Positions 33,963-43,908 of a stretch of 64,000 bases of DNA are shown here, in pieces. Location of the stretch: positions 1 through 64,000 of the forward strand of contig JAKAFW010000013.1 of assembly GCA_021817845.1 (NCBI GenBank), given 5' to 3'. The notes under the pieces were generated by a model. That model worked only from the letters and a program-made list of their open reading frames with translations, searched no databases and was not told where the DNA came from. Made by a program: the position numbers and the translations under genes. Each line of letters opens with the position of its first letter. The first letter of the stretch is position 1. The DNA is from FEN-1297 sp021817845 (GTDB lineage Bacteria; Bacteroidota; Ignavibacteria; Ignavibacteriales; Ignavibacteriaceae).

Positions 33963-35462
33963 ATGAAGCAAATTTTTGCGACAAAACCATTGAGTGTTCT
34001 ATTAGATGAAGTTAAAAGCGAAAACCGCTTGCGTCGCGTTCTTGGGCCGGTTGCACTTACAAGTCTTGGCGTTGGAGCAATAATCGGTACCGGAATTTTT
34101 GTGTTAACCGGCGTTGCAGCCCATGATAAAAGTGGCCCTGCAATTGTATTATCGTTTGTAGTCTCCGGGATTGCATGCGTTTTTGCTGCCTTATCTTACG
34201 CAGAATTTGCTTCGATGGTTCCGGTTGCCGGGTCTGCTTATACTTATGCTTATGCAACTTTGGGAGAATTATTTGCTTGGATTATTGGGTGGGATTTAAT
34301 CCTTGAATATGCAGTTGCGTCTGCAACTGTTGCTCATGGATGGTCGCATTATTTTCAGGATTTTATAAGCATATTAGGCATTAAATTTGCCCCTACTATT
34401 TCAAATGCTCCTTTTGATTTTAATCCCACTTCCGGGCTTCTTACATCTACCGGGTCAGTCCTGGATCTTCCGGCAATCATAATTACGATTTTAATTACTT
34501 TTATTCTTGTAAAGGGAATTAAAGAAAGCGCCGGCTTCAATACTGGAATTGTTATAACAAAATTAGCAATAGTACTTCTTGTAATAATTGTGGGCGCATT
34601 TTATATAAATCCAGCAAATTGGCACCCATTCGCACCTTATGGCTATTCGGGGCTTAGCTTATTCGGAAAAACAATTTGGGGACAAACAGGTCCAGGAGGG
34701 GCTCCGGTAGGAGTTTTAGCAGGAGCAGCTATTATCTTTTTTGCTTATATTGGATTTGATTCTGTCTCTACACATTCTGAGGAAGCTAAAAATCCCAAAC
34801 GTGATGTACCCATAGGAATTATTACTTCATTAATTCTTTGTACTGTTCTCTATATTGCAGTTGCAGGTGTTTTAACGGGAATGGTTGGATACAATAAGAT
34901 AGACATTAATGCGCCAGTGTCGAATGCTTTCAAGCAAGTTGGATTAGTCTGGGCGCAATTCTTAGTTTCGCTCGGTGCAGTTGCTGGAATAACTTCAGTT
35001 CTACTTGTCATGATGCTAAGCCAGGCGAGAATATTTTTAGCAATGGCAAGAGACGGATTGCTTCCTACTAAATTTTTTGGTGATGTCCATAAAAAATATC
35101 GCACTCCATGGAAATCGACGATACTTACAGGCATTTTTGTTTCTATTTTGGCAGGATTTTTACCTTTAAGAGTATTAGCAGATTTAGTAAACATCGGAAC
35201 TCTATTTGCATTTGTAGTAGTTTGTGCTGCTGTATTAATTATGAGAAAAACTCATCCGGAAGCAGAACGCCCGTTCAGAGCGCCGTTCGTTCCGCTTGTT
35301 CCAATTTTGGGAATTATAACTTGCACATTATTGATGTTTTCACTTCCAGAAGAAAATTGGTTACGACTATTCGGTTGGCTTGCAATCGGTTTAGTGATTT
35401 ATTTCTTTTACGGAAGACATCACAGCATAATGCATAGATTGATGAAAGAGGAAGGAAAATAA
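33963..35462 (+). CDS. APC-superfamily amino-acid permease (cationic amino acid transporter-like)
   Basis: 499 residues, 12-14 membrane helices. The first helix has the APC signature GVGAIIGTGIFVLTG, followed by FAALSYAEFASMVPVAGSAYTYAY (helices 2-3) and the substrate-site region FFAYIGFDSVSTHSEEAKNPKRDVP (helix 6 and loop). The length and RMARDG-like loop (FLAMARDGLLPTKF) match the CAT/YfnA group. It has its own ribosome site (AAAGGAG) and lies 214 bases after hppA. Substrate not determinable. Confidence 0.9.
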   Translation: MKQIFATKPLSVLLDEVKSENRLRRVLGPVALTSLGVGAIIGTGIFVLTGVAAHDKSGPAIVLSFVVSGIACVFAALSYAEFASMVPVAGSAYTYAYATLGELFAWIIGWDLILEYAVASATVAHGWSHYFQDFISILGIKFAPTISNAPFDFNPTSGLLTSTGSVLDLPAIIITILITFILVKGIKESAGFNTGIVITKLAIVLLVIIVGAFYINPANWHPFAPYGYSGLSLFGKTIWGQTGPGGAPVGVLAGAAIIFFAYIGFDSVSTHSEEAKNPKRDVPIGIITSLILCTVLYIAVAGVLTGMVGYNKIDINAPVSNAFKQVGLVWAQFLVSLGAVAGITSVLLVMMLSQARIFLAMARDGLLPTKFFGDVHKKYRTPWKSTILTGIFVSILAGFLPLRVLADLVNIGTLFAFVVVCAAVLIMRKTHPEAERPFRAPFVPLVPILGIITCTLLMFSLPEENWLRLFGWLAIGLVIYFFYGRHHSIMHRLMKEEGK

Positions 35463-35616
35463 TTTTTGTTGTTAAAAGCATCACCCAAACAATAGTTAGT
35501 TTAGAATATTTTTTAGTTATAGATAAAACAAAACAATGTTCCTAAGCATCTAAATGAATGTTGTTATTTTAATTTGAAAATTTTATGAGCTTAATTTTCT
35601 GAGAAAGGATTAAAAA

Positions 35617-36267
35617 ATGTATAACCCCAGTCTCCTTGACCTTGTTGCCAAAGGAGGTTACGTAATATTTATTTTAATTATTTGCTCTTTACTTTCAGTA
35701 AAGGTTATAATAGAAAAATTGATTACATTCAAAGGCATTACGGAAAAAGTAATAAGCGATTTCATGCACAATATCTATCGCAGTCTTAAAGCTAATGATT
35801 TAAATGATGCACTCTATGTCTGTAAATCAAGCACATGGAATTGGTGGTTTCTGAAAGTCAAATGCCCGCTTACAAATGTTGTTGCCTATATAATTGAACA
35901 ATCAAAAGAATCAAAAGAAGAACTTGAGCAAATGGCTTACACTCAGCTTGATAAAGAAATTGCAAAGATGGAAAAAGGGTTAGGGATTCTAGCCACTCTT
36001 GGAAGTATTTCTCCTTTTATCGGATTGTTCGGAACTGTTGTCGGAATTATAAAATCGTTTAATGCTCTTTCAGTCCAAGACAGCTCAAATTATACAATGG
36101 TTATGAGCGGTATAGCAGATGCTCTTATTGCAACAGCAGCCGGACTTCTGGTTGCGGTACCAGCTGTTATGTTTTATAATTATTTTATGAAAAGATTAAA
36201 ATTAAGTATGCCACTTTATGATGAAGCAATTCAAAAGACTTTGCGATACATTAAGATGTTGAAATGA
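35617..36267 (+). CDS. exbB: MotA/TolQ/ExbB proton channel protein (second system)
   Basis: 216 residues, three-helix form without the extra N-terminal helix of the other ExbB. Signature segments: LGILATLGSISPFIGLFGTVVGIIKSF and GIADALIATAAGLLVAVPAVMFYNYF. It starts the second exbB-exbD-tonB cluster; the next gene begins 10 bases after its stop. It forms the stator for ExbD and TonB. Confidence 0.92.
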   Translation: MYNPSLLDLVAKGGYVIFILIICSLLSVKVIIEKLITFKGITEKVISDFMHNIYRSLKANDLNDALYVCKSSTWNWWFLKVKCPLTNVVAYIIEQSKESKEELEQMAYTQLDKEIAKMEKGLGILATLGSISPFIGLFGTVVGIIKSFNALSVQDSSNYTMVMSGIADALIATAAGLLVAVPAVMFYNYFMKRLKLSMPLYDEAIQKTLRYIKMLK

Positions 36268-36277
36268 GAAGAAATAA

Positions 36278-36679
36278 ATGAGAAGATATAAATTAGACGA
36301 GAAAGAATTTTCCGAAATAAACATTACTCCCTTCACTGATGTTATTTTGGTGGTCTTGATTATTTTTATGATTACTAGTCCGTTTTTAATTACCGGAGCT
36401 CTAAAAGTTAAATTGCCACAATCTTCTGCCTCGCAAACAACGGTTAGTAATAATATTGAAGTTTATTTGAACGACCAGAATCAAATCTTCTTAAATAATA
36501 AGCAAGTTGATATTACTCAATTGCCTGCGGAACTTCAAACTGAGTTTATTCAGAAGAATAACCACGATGTAATTGTTAAGGCAGATAAAAATGCTATATA
36601 TGGAAGTGTGGTGCAACTTCTTGATGCCCTTAAAAATGCGGGAGCAACTAAGCTTCTAATGGCTACTATGAAAAAATAA
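36278..36679 (+). CDS. exbD: ExbD/TolR-family protein (second system)
   Basis: 133 residues. FSEINITPFTDVILVVLIIFMITSPF holds the membrane helix and proton-carrying Asp21, followed by KVKLPQSSA and a compact periplasmic domain ending VVQLLDALKNAGATKLLMAT. This is the classical ExbD/TolR size. It follows exbB by 10 bases. Confidence 0.93.
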   Translation: MRRYKLDEKEFSEINITPFTDVILVVLIIFMITSPFLITGALKVKLPQSSASQTTVSNNIEVYLNDQNQIFLNNKQVDITQLPAELQTEFIQKNNHDVIVKADKNAIYGSVVQLLDALKNAGATKLLMATMKK

Positions 36680-36862
36680 TTCAATATTGTGAATTGTTTT
36701 CAGCTAATCATTTTTACCGCTAATGATAAAATGTTCATCAATCGAATTTTTTCCCTTATAATTAGGTATGAGATAAGAAAGTCTATTTCATGCAAGGTTT
36801 AAAGATGCCCTCGAGGATTGAATGGGGAAATATTTCTTTTCAAACGCTAGATAGTTAAATTC

Positions 36863-37588
36863 ATGAATAAATTGAATAACACAAAATTCTCACTTATAGT
36901 TTCAATTGTTTTTCATGTAATAATTATATTACTCATTTCATTATCATTTAATCCATCACAGAAGATAGAAAAAGACAAGTATGTTGAGATTGGATTTGGA
37001 GGAACAACTGAGTCAAATTCACCAGGTTCTCCAGGGGGAGGTATTGCTGAAGTAAGAAAAATTGTTGAGAAAAAGATTAAGGTGAAGAAGGAAAAAAGCA
37101 TAAAAAAGAAAAAGGAAATAGTTAGAGAATCAAAAAGCAGCTTAAGTCCTATAGCAGTTGACACGGGGAAAGTATTGGCAAAGTCCGGAGATTATGCGGG
37201 GGGAGGGAGTTCAAATGGAAAACCAGGGAACGGAGGTTCGGGGAATGGTGCAAATGGAAGCGGGCCCCCTAAAGCGGGAAAAATTGTAAGCCAGGATATT
37301 TATTATGTCGCGGTTGATCAAATGCCAGTGCCGGTAGGCGGAATGTCAAATATAAATGCGCGCGTCGTTTACCCCCCTGCTGCCGCTGCAAATAATATTC
37401 ATGGAACCGTATACGTGGAAGCATTTATTGATGAATTAGGAACTGTAAGGAAAATTTCGCTTCTAAAAGGCTTGGGTTATGGATGCGACCAAGCAGCCAT
37501 AAACGCTGTAAAGTGGACAAAGTTTGAGGCAGGACAAAAGCATGGGGTGCCTGTAAAAGTAAGAATGACAATCCCTATCCATTTTTAG
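36863..37588 (+). CDS. tonB: TonB-family energy transducer (second system)
   Basis: 241 residues. Membrane anchor at about 9-28 with the conserved His18 (VFHVIIILLISLSF). The linker is unusual: a Lys/Glu-rich stretch (about 72-98) and then Gly/Ser/Asn-rich sequence, rather than Pro-rich. The TonB domain (about 155-241) has RVVYPPAAAANNIHGTVYVEAFI, NAVKWTKFEAG and VRMTIPIHF. It lies 183 bases after exbD with no obvious gene between, so it may have its own promoter. Confidence 0.88.
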   Translation: MNKLNNTKFSLIVSIVFHVIIILLISLSFNPSQKIEKDKYVEIGFGGTTESNSPGSPGGGIAEVRKIVEKKIKVKKEKSIKKKKEIVRESKSSLSPIAVDTGKVLAKSGDYAGGGSSNGKPGNGGSGNGANGSGPPKAGKIVSQDIYYVAVDQMPVPVGGMSNINARVVYPPAAAANNIHGTVYVEAFIDELGTVRKISLLKGLGYGCDQAAINAVKWTKFEAGQKHGVPVKVRMTIPIHF

Positions 37589-37624
37589 ATAACCAATAAA
37601 TCTTTAAGCTCAAGCAATAAAATT

Positions 37625-37659
37625 AGAGAGTAATCTATAAGATAATTTGATTACTCTCT
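37625..37659. terminator. Bidirectional terminator between tonB and the efflux operon
   Basis: A perfect 11-base stem, AGAGAGTAATC (37625-37635) and GATTACTCTCT (37649-37659), between the convergent stops at 37588 and 37667. The flanks are AT-rich on both sides. Confidence 0.85.
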
Positions 37660-37666
37660 TAAAATT

Positions 37667-40600
37667 TTAGCTATTAACTATCTCCGGAGAAATTACTTCT
37701 TCTTTTTGCTTTCTTCGTAAAAATGCTTTTAGCTTTACCTGCCAGGTTTCAACTTTAACATACATAACAGGCACAAGAATCAGAGTTAAAAACATTGAGC
37801 TTAAAAGTCCACCAATTATAGACCAGGCAAGTCCCGACTTCCATTCCGAACCGGCATCGGTAGCGAGTGCAAGCGGAAGCATTCCAATTACCATTGCTGT
37901 TGTGGTCATTAGGATTGGTCTTATTCTGCTTTCTCCGGCTTCAATTAAAGCATCATAAGTCGATTTTCCTTCTTCCTGGTTGTGTTTTGTACGGTCAACA
38001 AGAAGGATTGCATTTTTACCGACTAACCCTACAAGCATTATTATTCCTAAAATTGAAAATATACTAAGAGATTTCATAGTGAGCGCAAGAGCAAGGAATG
38101 CTCCTACCATTGCAACAGGGATTGAGAAAAATATAACAAACGGATCAACGTAAGAATTATATAGGGCAACCATAATCATATAAACAAAAATTAGTGCAGC
38201 GATTAAAGCAAGTCCTAAGCTTCCAAATGAGTCGGATTGATTTTTCAGATCTCCCCAATAAGCTATATCGACACCAGCAGGAAGTTTTTCTTTTGCCATA
38301 GCATTTTTAATATCATCTCCAACGCTTCCGCTCGGTCTACCGATCACTTGAGAATATACCGTAACTGCGCTAACACGGTTCATTCTTTGCAAATTAGTTG
38401 GGCCAGTGCTTTGATAAATATTTGCAAATTGTTGGAGTTCTATTGTTTGTCCTTTGTTATTAACAAAAGTCATCTGTTTTAGATCAGAGATTTTTGATCT
38501 ATCAAATTTATCAAGAGACACAAGAATATTATAATCGTCATTTCCGTCTCTAAATTTTGCATCATCATTTCCTTGCATGGCTACCTGAAGTGTTGCTCCT
38601 ACATCTGCAATTGACAAGCCAAAATCAGCAAGTTTCTGCCTGTCTATATCAACACGAGTTTCCGGATTTCCAACCTCAGTAGACAAGCGAACATCTGCGG
38701 TGCCGGGTACCTTCTTTACAACACTTTCTAGAATCAAAGCAGATTTCATAACATCATCACGGTTAGGGCCATTAACAATTAATTGAATCGGTGTTTGGTT
38801 AGCTGTTCCAAATATACCGATTGGATTTACCCGGACTTTTAATCCAGGGATTTTTTGAGCAAATCGTTTTATCTGCTCACCAATTTGATCGCTGGAAAGC
38901 TTCCTATTATCTTTTTGGTTAAGCTCAACATCTAATTCGGAAGTATTACTTGAAGACTGTCCAATTAAGCCTTCATTAGATGCACCCACCTCCACGAAGA
39001 CTTTTTTTACATCAGGCAGGTTATTAATATACCGTTCAATTTTTTGCGTAACAAAATTGGTATTATCGAGCGTATAATCAGGCGGCAGCTCAAGGATAAC
39101 TGCAAATTCACCTCTATCTGATTGAGTTATAAATTCTGCACCGATAAATCCTAGCGGGACTAATGATAGAGACGCAATAAATAAGACAAAGGAGATGGTG
39201 ATTACTTTCCACTTATTTTTAAGACTCCACTTTAAGATATTTATATACTGTTCTACCACTTTATGGAAATATTTTTCAAAGAGCAAAGCAAATTTGCCAA
39301 TTACTGTTTTACCTGAAAGCCGTTCAAGCTTGCTTATTCTTGAAGCAAGAAGCGGAGTCACGGTAAATGAGACAAATAAACTAAGCAAAGTTGAGATAAC
39401 AACTACAACAGCAAACTCCCTAATAATATTTCCGATCAATCCCCCAGTTAAGGCAAGAGGGACATATATTACTATATCAACCATTGTAATAGAAAGCGCA
39501 GCAAAACCAATTTCATTTCGACCCTTTATTGCCGCTGTTTTTGGTTCTTCACCCTTTTCGAGATGATGATAAATATTTTCAATAACTACGATTGAGTCAT
39601 CGACTAATATTCCAACCACGAGAGACAGTCCTAATAATGTCATTAAGTTAAGAGTAAAACCCGCGAGGTACATTACAATAAATGTTGATAATATTGACGC
39701 GGGAATTGCAAGCATAACAATAAAGGAATTTCTTAAACTGTGAAGGAATAAAAGCATAACAATTGCGACTAAGATTACCGCAAGAAGTAGATCGAACTTA
39801 ACTCCGTTAGCGGCATCAATTGTAAATATTGATCCATCTTGAGCAATATTAAACTTAATGTTTTCGGTATGGTAATCTTTTTCAATTTTATTCAGCTCAG
39901 CTCGAACTAATCTGCTTACATCTACTGCATTTGCGTCTGTTTGTTTCTGAACAAGGATACCAACAGAAGTAATTCCGTTGATCCTATTAATGGTTGTATA
40001 TTCTTTGTGTCCATCTTCGACTTCAGCAATATCCGAAAGCTTAATATTACCACCGTCTTTAGATTTAGATATAATAAGATTTCTAATTGCATTTACTGAT
40101 TTGAATTTTCCTGCAAGCCTGACAATTAATTGAGATTGGTTGTTTTGAAGTTTACCGGTAGGGAAATCCAAATTTGAATTCTTTATTGCGCTAAGCACCT
40201 GAAGCACAGATAAACCATAATTCTGAAGTTTACCTGCATTTAGGTTTACTCTAATTTCTCTTTGGTCACCTCCGATTAATGTAACCTGCCCTACACCGGC
40301 GACTTTAGAAATTCTTGGCTGAATTCTGTCAACAATAAATTGATAAAATTTAGTTGAGGGCATATTGCTTGTAACGCCCATTCTTAAAATCGGAACTTCA
40401 TCTAGAGCAAACTTCGAAATTGAAGGAGTCTTTACATCAACTGGAAAAGTGTTTAATATTTCATTTACTTTTCTTTGAGCTGTTTGTAACTCAAGGTCAA
40501 CATCAGCGGCTTGATTAAATTGTATAGTAACGAAAGAAACTCCTTCTTGCGAAGTTGAATTTATATTATCAATTTGATCGAGAGTTGATACGGCATCCTC

Positions 40601-40807
40601 TATAGGTTTTGTAACTGAATTCTCAACTTCATTAGGAGAAGCTCCCGGATAAATTGTTTCGATTGTAATGATCGGCGGTGATATTTTGGGAAGTAATTCA
40701 TAGTTTAACTGCGTGTAGCTGTATATTCCAAGTAAAGCCAACGCGGCAAAAACTACAACCACAAGCGATGGTCTTTTAATGGATAATTCTGTAATCGTCA
40801 TATTCAA
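37667..40807 (-). CDS. RND multidrug efflux inner-membrane pump (AcrB/HAE1 family)
   Basis: 1046 residues, full length. Twelve helices with two large periplasmic loops. N-terminus TELSIKRPSLVVVVFAALALLG. The proton relay is present: Asp403-Asp404 in helix 4 (GILVDDSIVVIENI) and Lys931 in helix 10 (VGLVGKNAILLVDRT). The C-terminal half repeats SGLAWSIIGGLLSSMFLTLILVPVMY. It exports hydrophobic or amphiphilic compounds using proton flow, with the adaptor and outer-membrane channel encoded just upstream. Last gene of the tetR-tolC-adaptor-pump unit. Confidence 0.96.
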   Translation of the reverse strand: MNMTITELSIKRPSLVVVVFAALALLGIYSYTQLNYELLPKISPPIITIETIYPGASPNEVENSVTKPIEDAVSTLDQIDNINSTSQEGVSFVTIQFNQAADVDLELQTAQRKVNEILNTFPVDVKTPSISKFALDEVPILRMGVTSNMPSTKFYQFIVDRIQPRISKVAGVGQVTLIGGDQREIRVNLNAGKLQNYGLSVLQVLSAIKNSNLDFPTGKLQNNQSQLIVRLAGKFKSVNAIRNLIISKSKDGGNIKLSDIAEVEDGHKEYTTINRINGITSVGILVQKQTDANAVDVSRLVRAELNKIEKDYHTENIKFNIAQDGSIFTIDAANGVKFDLLLAVILVAIVMLLFLHSLRNSFIVMLAIPASILSTFIVMYLAGFTLNLMTLLGLSLVVGILVDDSIVVIENIYHHLEKGEEPKTAAIKGRNEIGFAALSITMVDIVIYVPLALTGGLIGNIIREFAVVVVISTLLSLFVSFTVTPLLASRISKLERLSGKTVIGKFALLFEKYFHKVVEQYINILKWSLKNKWKVITISFVLFIASLSLVPLGFIGAEFITQSDRGEFAVILELPPDYTLDNTNFVTQKIERYINNLPDVKKVFVEVGASNEGLIGQSSSNTSELDVELNQKDNRKLSSDQIGEQIKRFAQKIPGLKVRVNPIGIFGTANQTPIQLIVNGPNRDDVMKSALILESVVKKVPGTADVRLSTEVGNPETRVDIDRQKLADFGLSIADVGATLQVAMQGNDDAKFRDGNDDYNILVSLDKFDRSKISDLKQMTFVNNKGQTIELQQFANIYQSTGPTNLQRMNRVSAVTVYSQVIGRPSGSVGDDIKNAMAKEKLPAGVDIAYWGDLKNQSDSFGSLGLALIAALIFVYMIMVALYNSYVDPFVIFFSIPVAMVGAFLALALTMKSLSIFSILGIIMLVGLVGKNAILLVDRTKHNQEEGKSTYDALIEAGESRIRPILMTTTAMVIGMLPLALATDAGSEWKSGLAWSIIGGLLSSMFLTLILVPVMYVKVETWQVKLKAFLRRKQKEEVISPEIVNS

Positions 40808-40854
40808 AACTCCTTATTAACTTTATATCATCAATGTATGAAAGAAGACAATAA

Positions 40855-41904
40855 TTATTTTACAATATTTACTTTGCTGCTGTCTTGCAAATTATTTTGT
40901 CCGTTGACAACTATTGTGTCGCCTTCATTCAACCCGCTAAGAACTTCGAGATAATTATTATATGTGTTACCAATTATTATATTTCTTAACTTAGCAACGC
41001 CATCATTAACTACAAAAACTTGCGCTTGTTGCACGCTTCCTATCAATGATGCACGCGGTATTACAAGCTTATTACCATTTGTTTCGGAATGGAAAACAAC
41101 GCGAGCAAACATTCCAGCCTTTAGCGGATGTTCTTTACTGTTTGATAAGTCAACTTCAACGGGATATGTATGGGCAGCATCGCCTTTATCGCTAATTGTT
41201 TTTATGACGCCCGGGAAAATTACACCGGGATAAATGTCAGTTGTTACATCAACTTTGTCTCCAACTTTAAGTTTGAAGACATCATGTTCATCAACGTTAA
41301 GATTAATTTTTAATTTTGAAATATCTACCACATCGGCTACAACAGTTTTACTGAAAACATAATCGCCAAAGTTGGCTGTTCGTGAGGTCACTACACCGGA
41401 AATAGGAGTTGAAACTTTTGTATCGTTATATTGTTTTTGAGCAATAACAAATTGATCGTTGGCTGTTTGATATGCAAGTTTAGCGCCTTCAAGCTGAGAA
41501 TCGGTTACAGATTTTTCATTGTATAATTCTTGAAATCTCTCATAATCTTTTTTTGATTTATCTAGACTTACTTTAGCAGCTTTTAATGCGGCGCTAGTAA
41601 GTTCGTCATCAATCTGAATTATCGTTGATCCTGCCGGTATATAATCCCCGACATTTGCCAAAACTTTTGTTACTTTGCCTTGGGCTTCAGATACAATTGC
41701 AACATCGTTATAGGCGGCAATATTTCCCACAAGATCAATACTATTTGTAATAATCTTCTTAGAGACTATGGTAATATTTACCGGAAATGAATTTAAGGTT
41801 TGATTTTTGGTTTCAGCCTTAATTTTTGCCCTATTATGAAATAATATTGCGATTATTACAATTAAAATTATTGTAGCTGCTGAATAAATTTTAAGTCTTT
41901 TCAT
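40855..41904 (-). CDS. RND efflux periplasmic adaptor (membrane fusion protein)
   Basis: 349 residues. N-terminal membrane anchor (about 6-23), then lipoyl-like and hairpin segments (GNIAAYNDVAIVSEAQGKVTKVLANVGDYIPAGSTIIQIDD, and SKKDYERFQELYNEKSVTDSQLEGAK). The second lipoyl half follows (STPISGVVTSRTANFGDYV), then beta-barrel and membrane-proximal domains. No lipobox. It links the pump to the TolC-like channel. 20 bases after the tolC-like gene and 47 before the pump gene. Confidence 0.94.
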   Translation of the reverse strand: MKRLKIYSAATIILIVIIAILFHNRAKIKAETKNQTLNSFPVNITIVSKKIITNSIDLVGNIAAYNDVAIVSEAQGKVTKVLANVGDYIPAGSTIIQIDDELTSAALKAAKVSLDKSKKDYERFQELYNEKSVTDSQLEGAKLAYQTANDQFVIAQKQYNDTKVSTPISGVVTSRTANFGDYVFSKTVVADVVDISKLKINLNVDEHDVFKLKVGDKVDVTTDIYPGVIFPGVIKTISDKGDAAHTYPVEVDLSNSKEHPLKAGMFARVVFHSETNGNKLVIPRASLIGSVQQAQVFVVNDGVAKLRNIIIGNTYNNYLEVLSGLNEGDTIVVNGQNNLQDSSKVNIVK

Positions 41905-41924
41905 TTTTTCCTCTTAATAAATTT

Positions 41925-43247
41925 CTATTTTGTACCTATTGATCTTTGGATTCTTGCAACTGCAAGTTCATAATCAGCCAAAGATTGAATTTGATTTGTT
42001 TTAGCCTGAAGTAAAGCAGTTTCGGCATCAAGAAGCTCAGAATTTAATGCTAAACCTTGCTTAAACTTATCGTCGGTAACGCGATAATTTTCTTCCGCCT
42101 GTGAAACCGTTTGTTCTGCTACTAAAATTTTTTCTTTTGCTTTAATCATGTTGTAATAATCTTGTGTTACTTCGAGAGTAATCGCATCCTTCATAGATTT
42201 AAGACCATCGTTCGACTGTTCATACTGAGCTTCTGCTTGTGTTGTTTGATCTTTAGTTGCTCCCCAATTCCAGATATTAAAAGATAATCCTATTCCGACA
42301 TCCCATGTAGCATCAAACTGATTACGGCTTGGTAATATTCTTTGATTCGGTTTAGAGTAATAATAATTTCCAGTCAAATAAATTTGCGGGTACCAGTTTG
42401 ATTGCGCTAAGGCGATGCCTGTTTTACTTGCTTCCACTTGGTATTCCATTGCTTTTAGATCAGGGCGATTTCGGATAGCTTCTTTTATTAATTGGGTTAG
42501 ATCATATTCGGTATTATTACTCACACTTACGTTTTGGGGAATCTGTAAATCTGATGATAATGGAAGTCCGATAACGTTATCAAGATTTACTACAGCTATT
42601 TTTACTGAATTCTTGGCGTCAATTTGTTGAAGCTCAATTTCAGAGAGTTGCACTTCAACTTTAAGGACATCATTCTTTGTTGAAAGTCCCTGTTTAAAGA
42701 AATTTTGGATGTCCGCAAGATGTGCTTTAACTTGTAAAAAATTATCGTCCACTGCTTTCTTTAGTTTTTCAGCACTGAATAAACCCCAGTATGCGTTTTT
42801 AATATTCAGAATTAAATTTTGCTCATCTTGTGTGTATTGTTGTTTTGCTGCAAGAGAGTTATCCTCGGCTATTTTAGAACTGCTTGATAATTTAAAGCCC
42901 GTAAACAGAGGCTGTTGAAGTGATAATTTAAGATTATAATTATCTAAGATCGAAGGTGAAATAGTAAAAACACCAAAAGGTGTTGCAACTGCGAATGGAT
43001 TAACCGGGCTAAGATGTGTATAGGAAGCATTTAAGGAAAGTGAAGGGAGCCGCAAAGTATTTATTGCGCTTAAATTTGCTTCGGCAGAAAGTACTTTCAT
43101 TTTTGACGAATGAAGCGTCTTACTATTTTGCAAACCAATTTGAATTCCTTCTTCCAATGTTATTTCTTTTTGCTGCGCAAATGCAGAAGAAGACACTAGA
43201 ATTCCTGCAAATAATGTAATTATAAATTTTTTTATTTTTTGCCTCAT
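41925..43247 (-). CDS. TolC-family outer-membrane efflux channel
   Basis: About 440 residues from ATG 43247, which opens a clean signal peptide (MRQKIKKFIITLFAGILVSSSAFAQ). An AAGGAG site overlaps the tetR stop and supports this start. A longer reading from 43421 would overlap tetR by 160 bases and bury the signal peptide. Two OEP repeats follow with long helices (about 25-235 and 240-440), for example AEANLSAINTLRLPSLSLNASY and AQAEEQ-like coiled stretches. The protein ends YELAVARIQRSIGTK. It forms the exit duct of the RND pump. Confidence 0.93.
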   Translation of the reverse strand: MRQKIKKFIITLFAGILVSSSAFAQQKEITLEEGIQIGLQNSKTLHSSKMKVLSAEANLSAINTLRLPSLSLNASYTHLSPVNPFAVATPFGVFTISPSILDNYNLKLSLQQPLFTGFKLSSSSKIAEDNSLAAKQQYTQDEQNLILNIKNAYWGLFSAEKLKKAVDDNFLQVKAHLADIQNFFKQGLSTKNDVLKVEVQLSEIELQQIDAKNSVKIAVVNLDNVIGLPLSSDLQIPQNVSVSNNTEYDLTQLIKEAIRNRPDLKAMEYQVEASKTGIALAQSNWYPQIYLTGNYYYSKPNQRILPSRNQFDATWDVGIGLSFNIWNWGATKDQTTQAEAQYEQSNDGLKSMKDAITLEVTQDYYNMIKAKEKILVAEQTVSQAEENYRVTDDKFKQGLALNSELLDAETALLQAKTNQIQSLADYELAVARIQRSIGTK

Positions 43248-43254
43248 TAATATT

Positions 43255-43890
43255 TTACTCCTTAATTTCGTGGCCATCATTTTTATATGAAATATATTTT
43301 GATCTTCCTTCTTCCGTAAAAATTCCTTCGAAGAGAACCTTAAAAATTGTTTCAATAGCCTGACTTGATGAGTATGGCAGTTGCGATAATGTCTCGGGAT
43401 TAATAATACCCTGTACAGCATTTGAGAACATTAGGAGAATAATTTCTTTTCCGATATCATTTCTAAAAACTCCGTTTTCTACACCTTTATCCAAAAGCTC
43501 AGAGGCTTTTTCAAGTCCATTCATTTTTTGGGAGTTGTGAATTTCATTCCATAAATCCGGCATATTTTTTTGAAGATCCTCAGATAACTGTCCTTTTATT
43601 TTTGAAGATTGTTTTCCAATAAAGTCCATCATTTTTTTCAGTTTCACAACAAAGTCTATACCTTCTTCAGCCCAAATTTGATTTATTTGTTCTTCGTTGT
43701 TGCAAATTCTATTGTTTGTTAATTCTCTTATTATATTTTCTTTACTTGGGAAAAACTTATATAATGTTTTTTTACTTATTCCTAATCCTGAAGCAATTTC
43801 TTCCATGGTAACTTTTGCATAACCATATTGAAAGAACATTTGCTCTGCTTTATCAAAGATTCTTTCCTTGATTTCTTTTTCTTCGGACAT
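43255..43890 (-). CDS. TetR/AcrR-family transcriptional regulator
   Basis: 211 residues. N-terminal helix-turn-helix (about 9-55): EQMFFQYGYAKVTMEEIASGLGISKKTLYKFFPSKENII. The C-terminal ligand domain has no recognisable ligand signature. It is the first gene of the efflux operon, 7 bases before the tolC-like start, so it probably represses its own operon and is released by a pump substrate. Two candidate operators lie directly upstream. Confidence 0.93.
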   Translation of the reverse strand: MSEEKEIKERIFDKAEQMFFQYGYAKVTMEEIASGLGISKKTLYKFFPSKENIIRELTNNRICNNEEQINQIWAEEGIDFVVKLKKMMDFIGKQSSKIKGQLSEDLQKNMPDLWNEIHNSQKMNGLEKASELLDKGVENGVFRNDIGKEIILLMFSNAVQGIINPETLSQLPYSSSQAIETIFKVLFEGIFTEEGRSKYISYKNDGHEIKE

Positions 43891-43908
43891 TCTATTTTCC
43901 TCTCATAA

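Noticed and set aside
36680..36862. Small gene between the second exbD and tonB
   Set aside because: The best frame is about 22 codons, with no ribosome site.
41925..43421. Longer TolC reading starting at 43421
   Set aside because: It overlaps tetR by about 160 bases and places 58 residues ahead of a good signal peptide with its own ribosome site.
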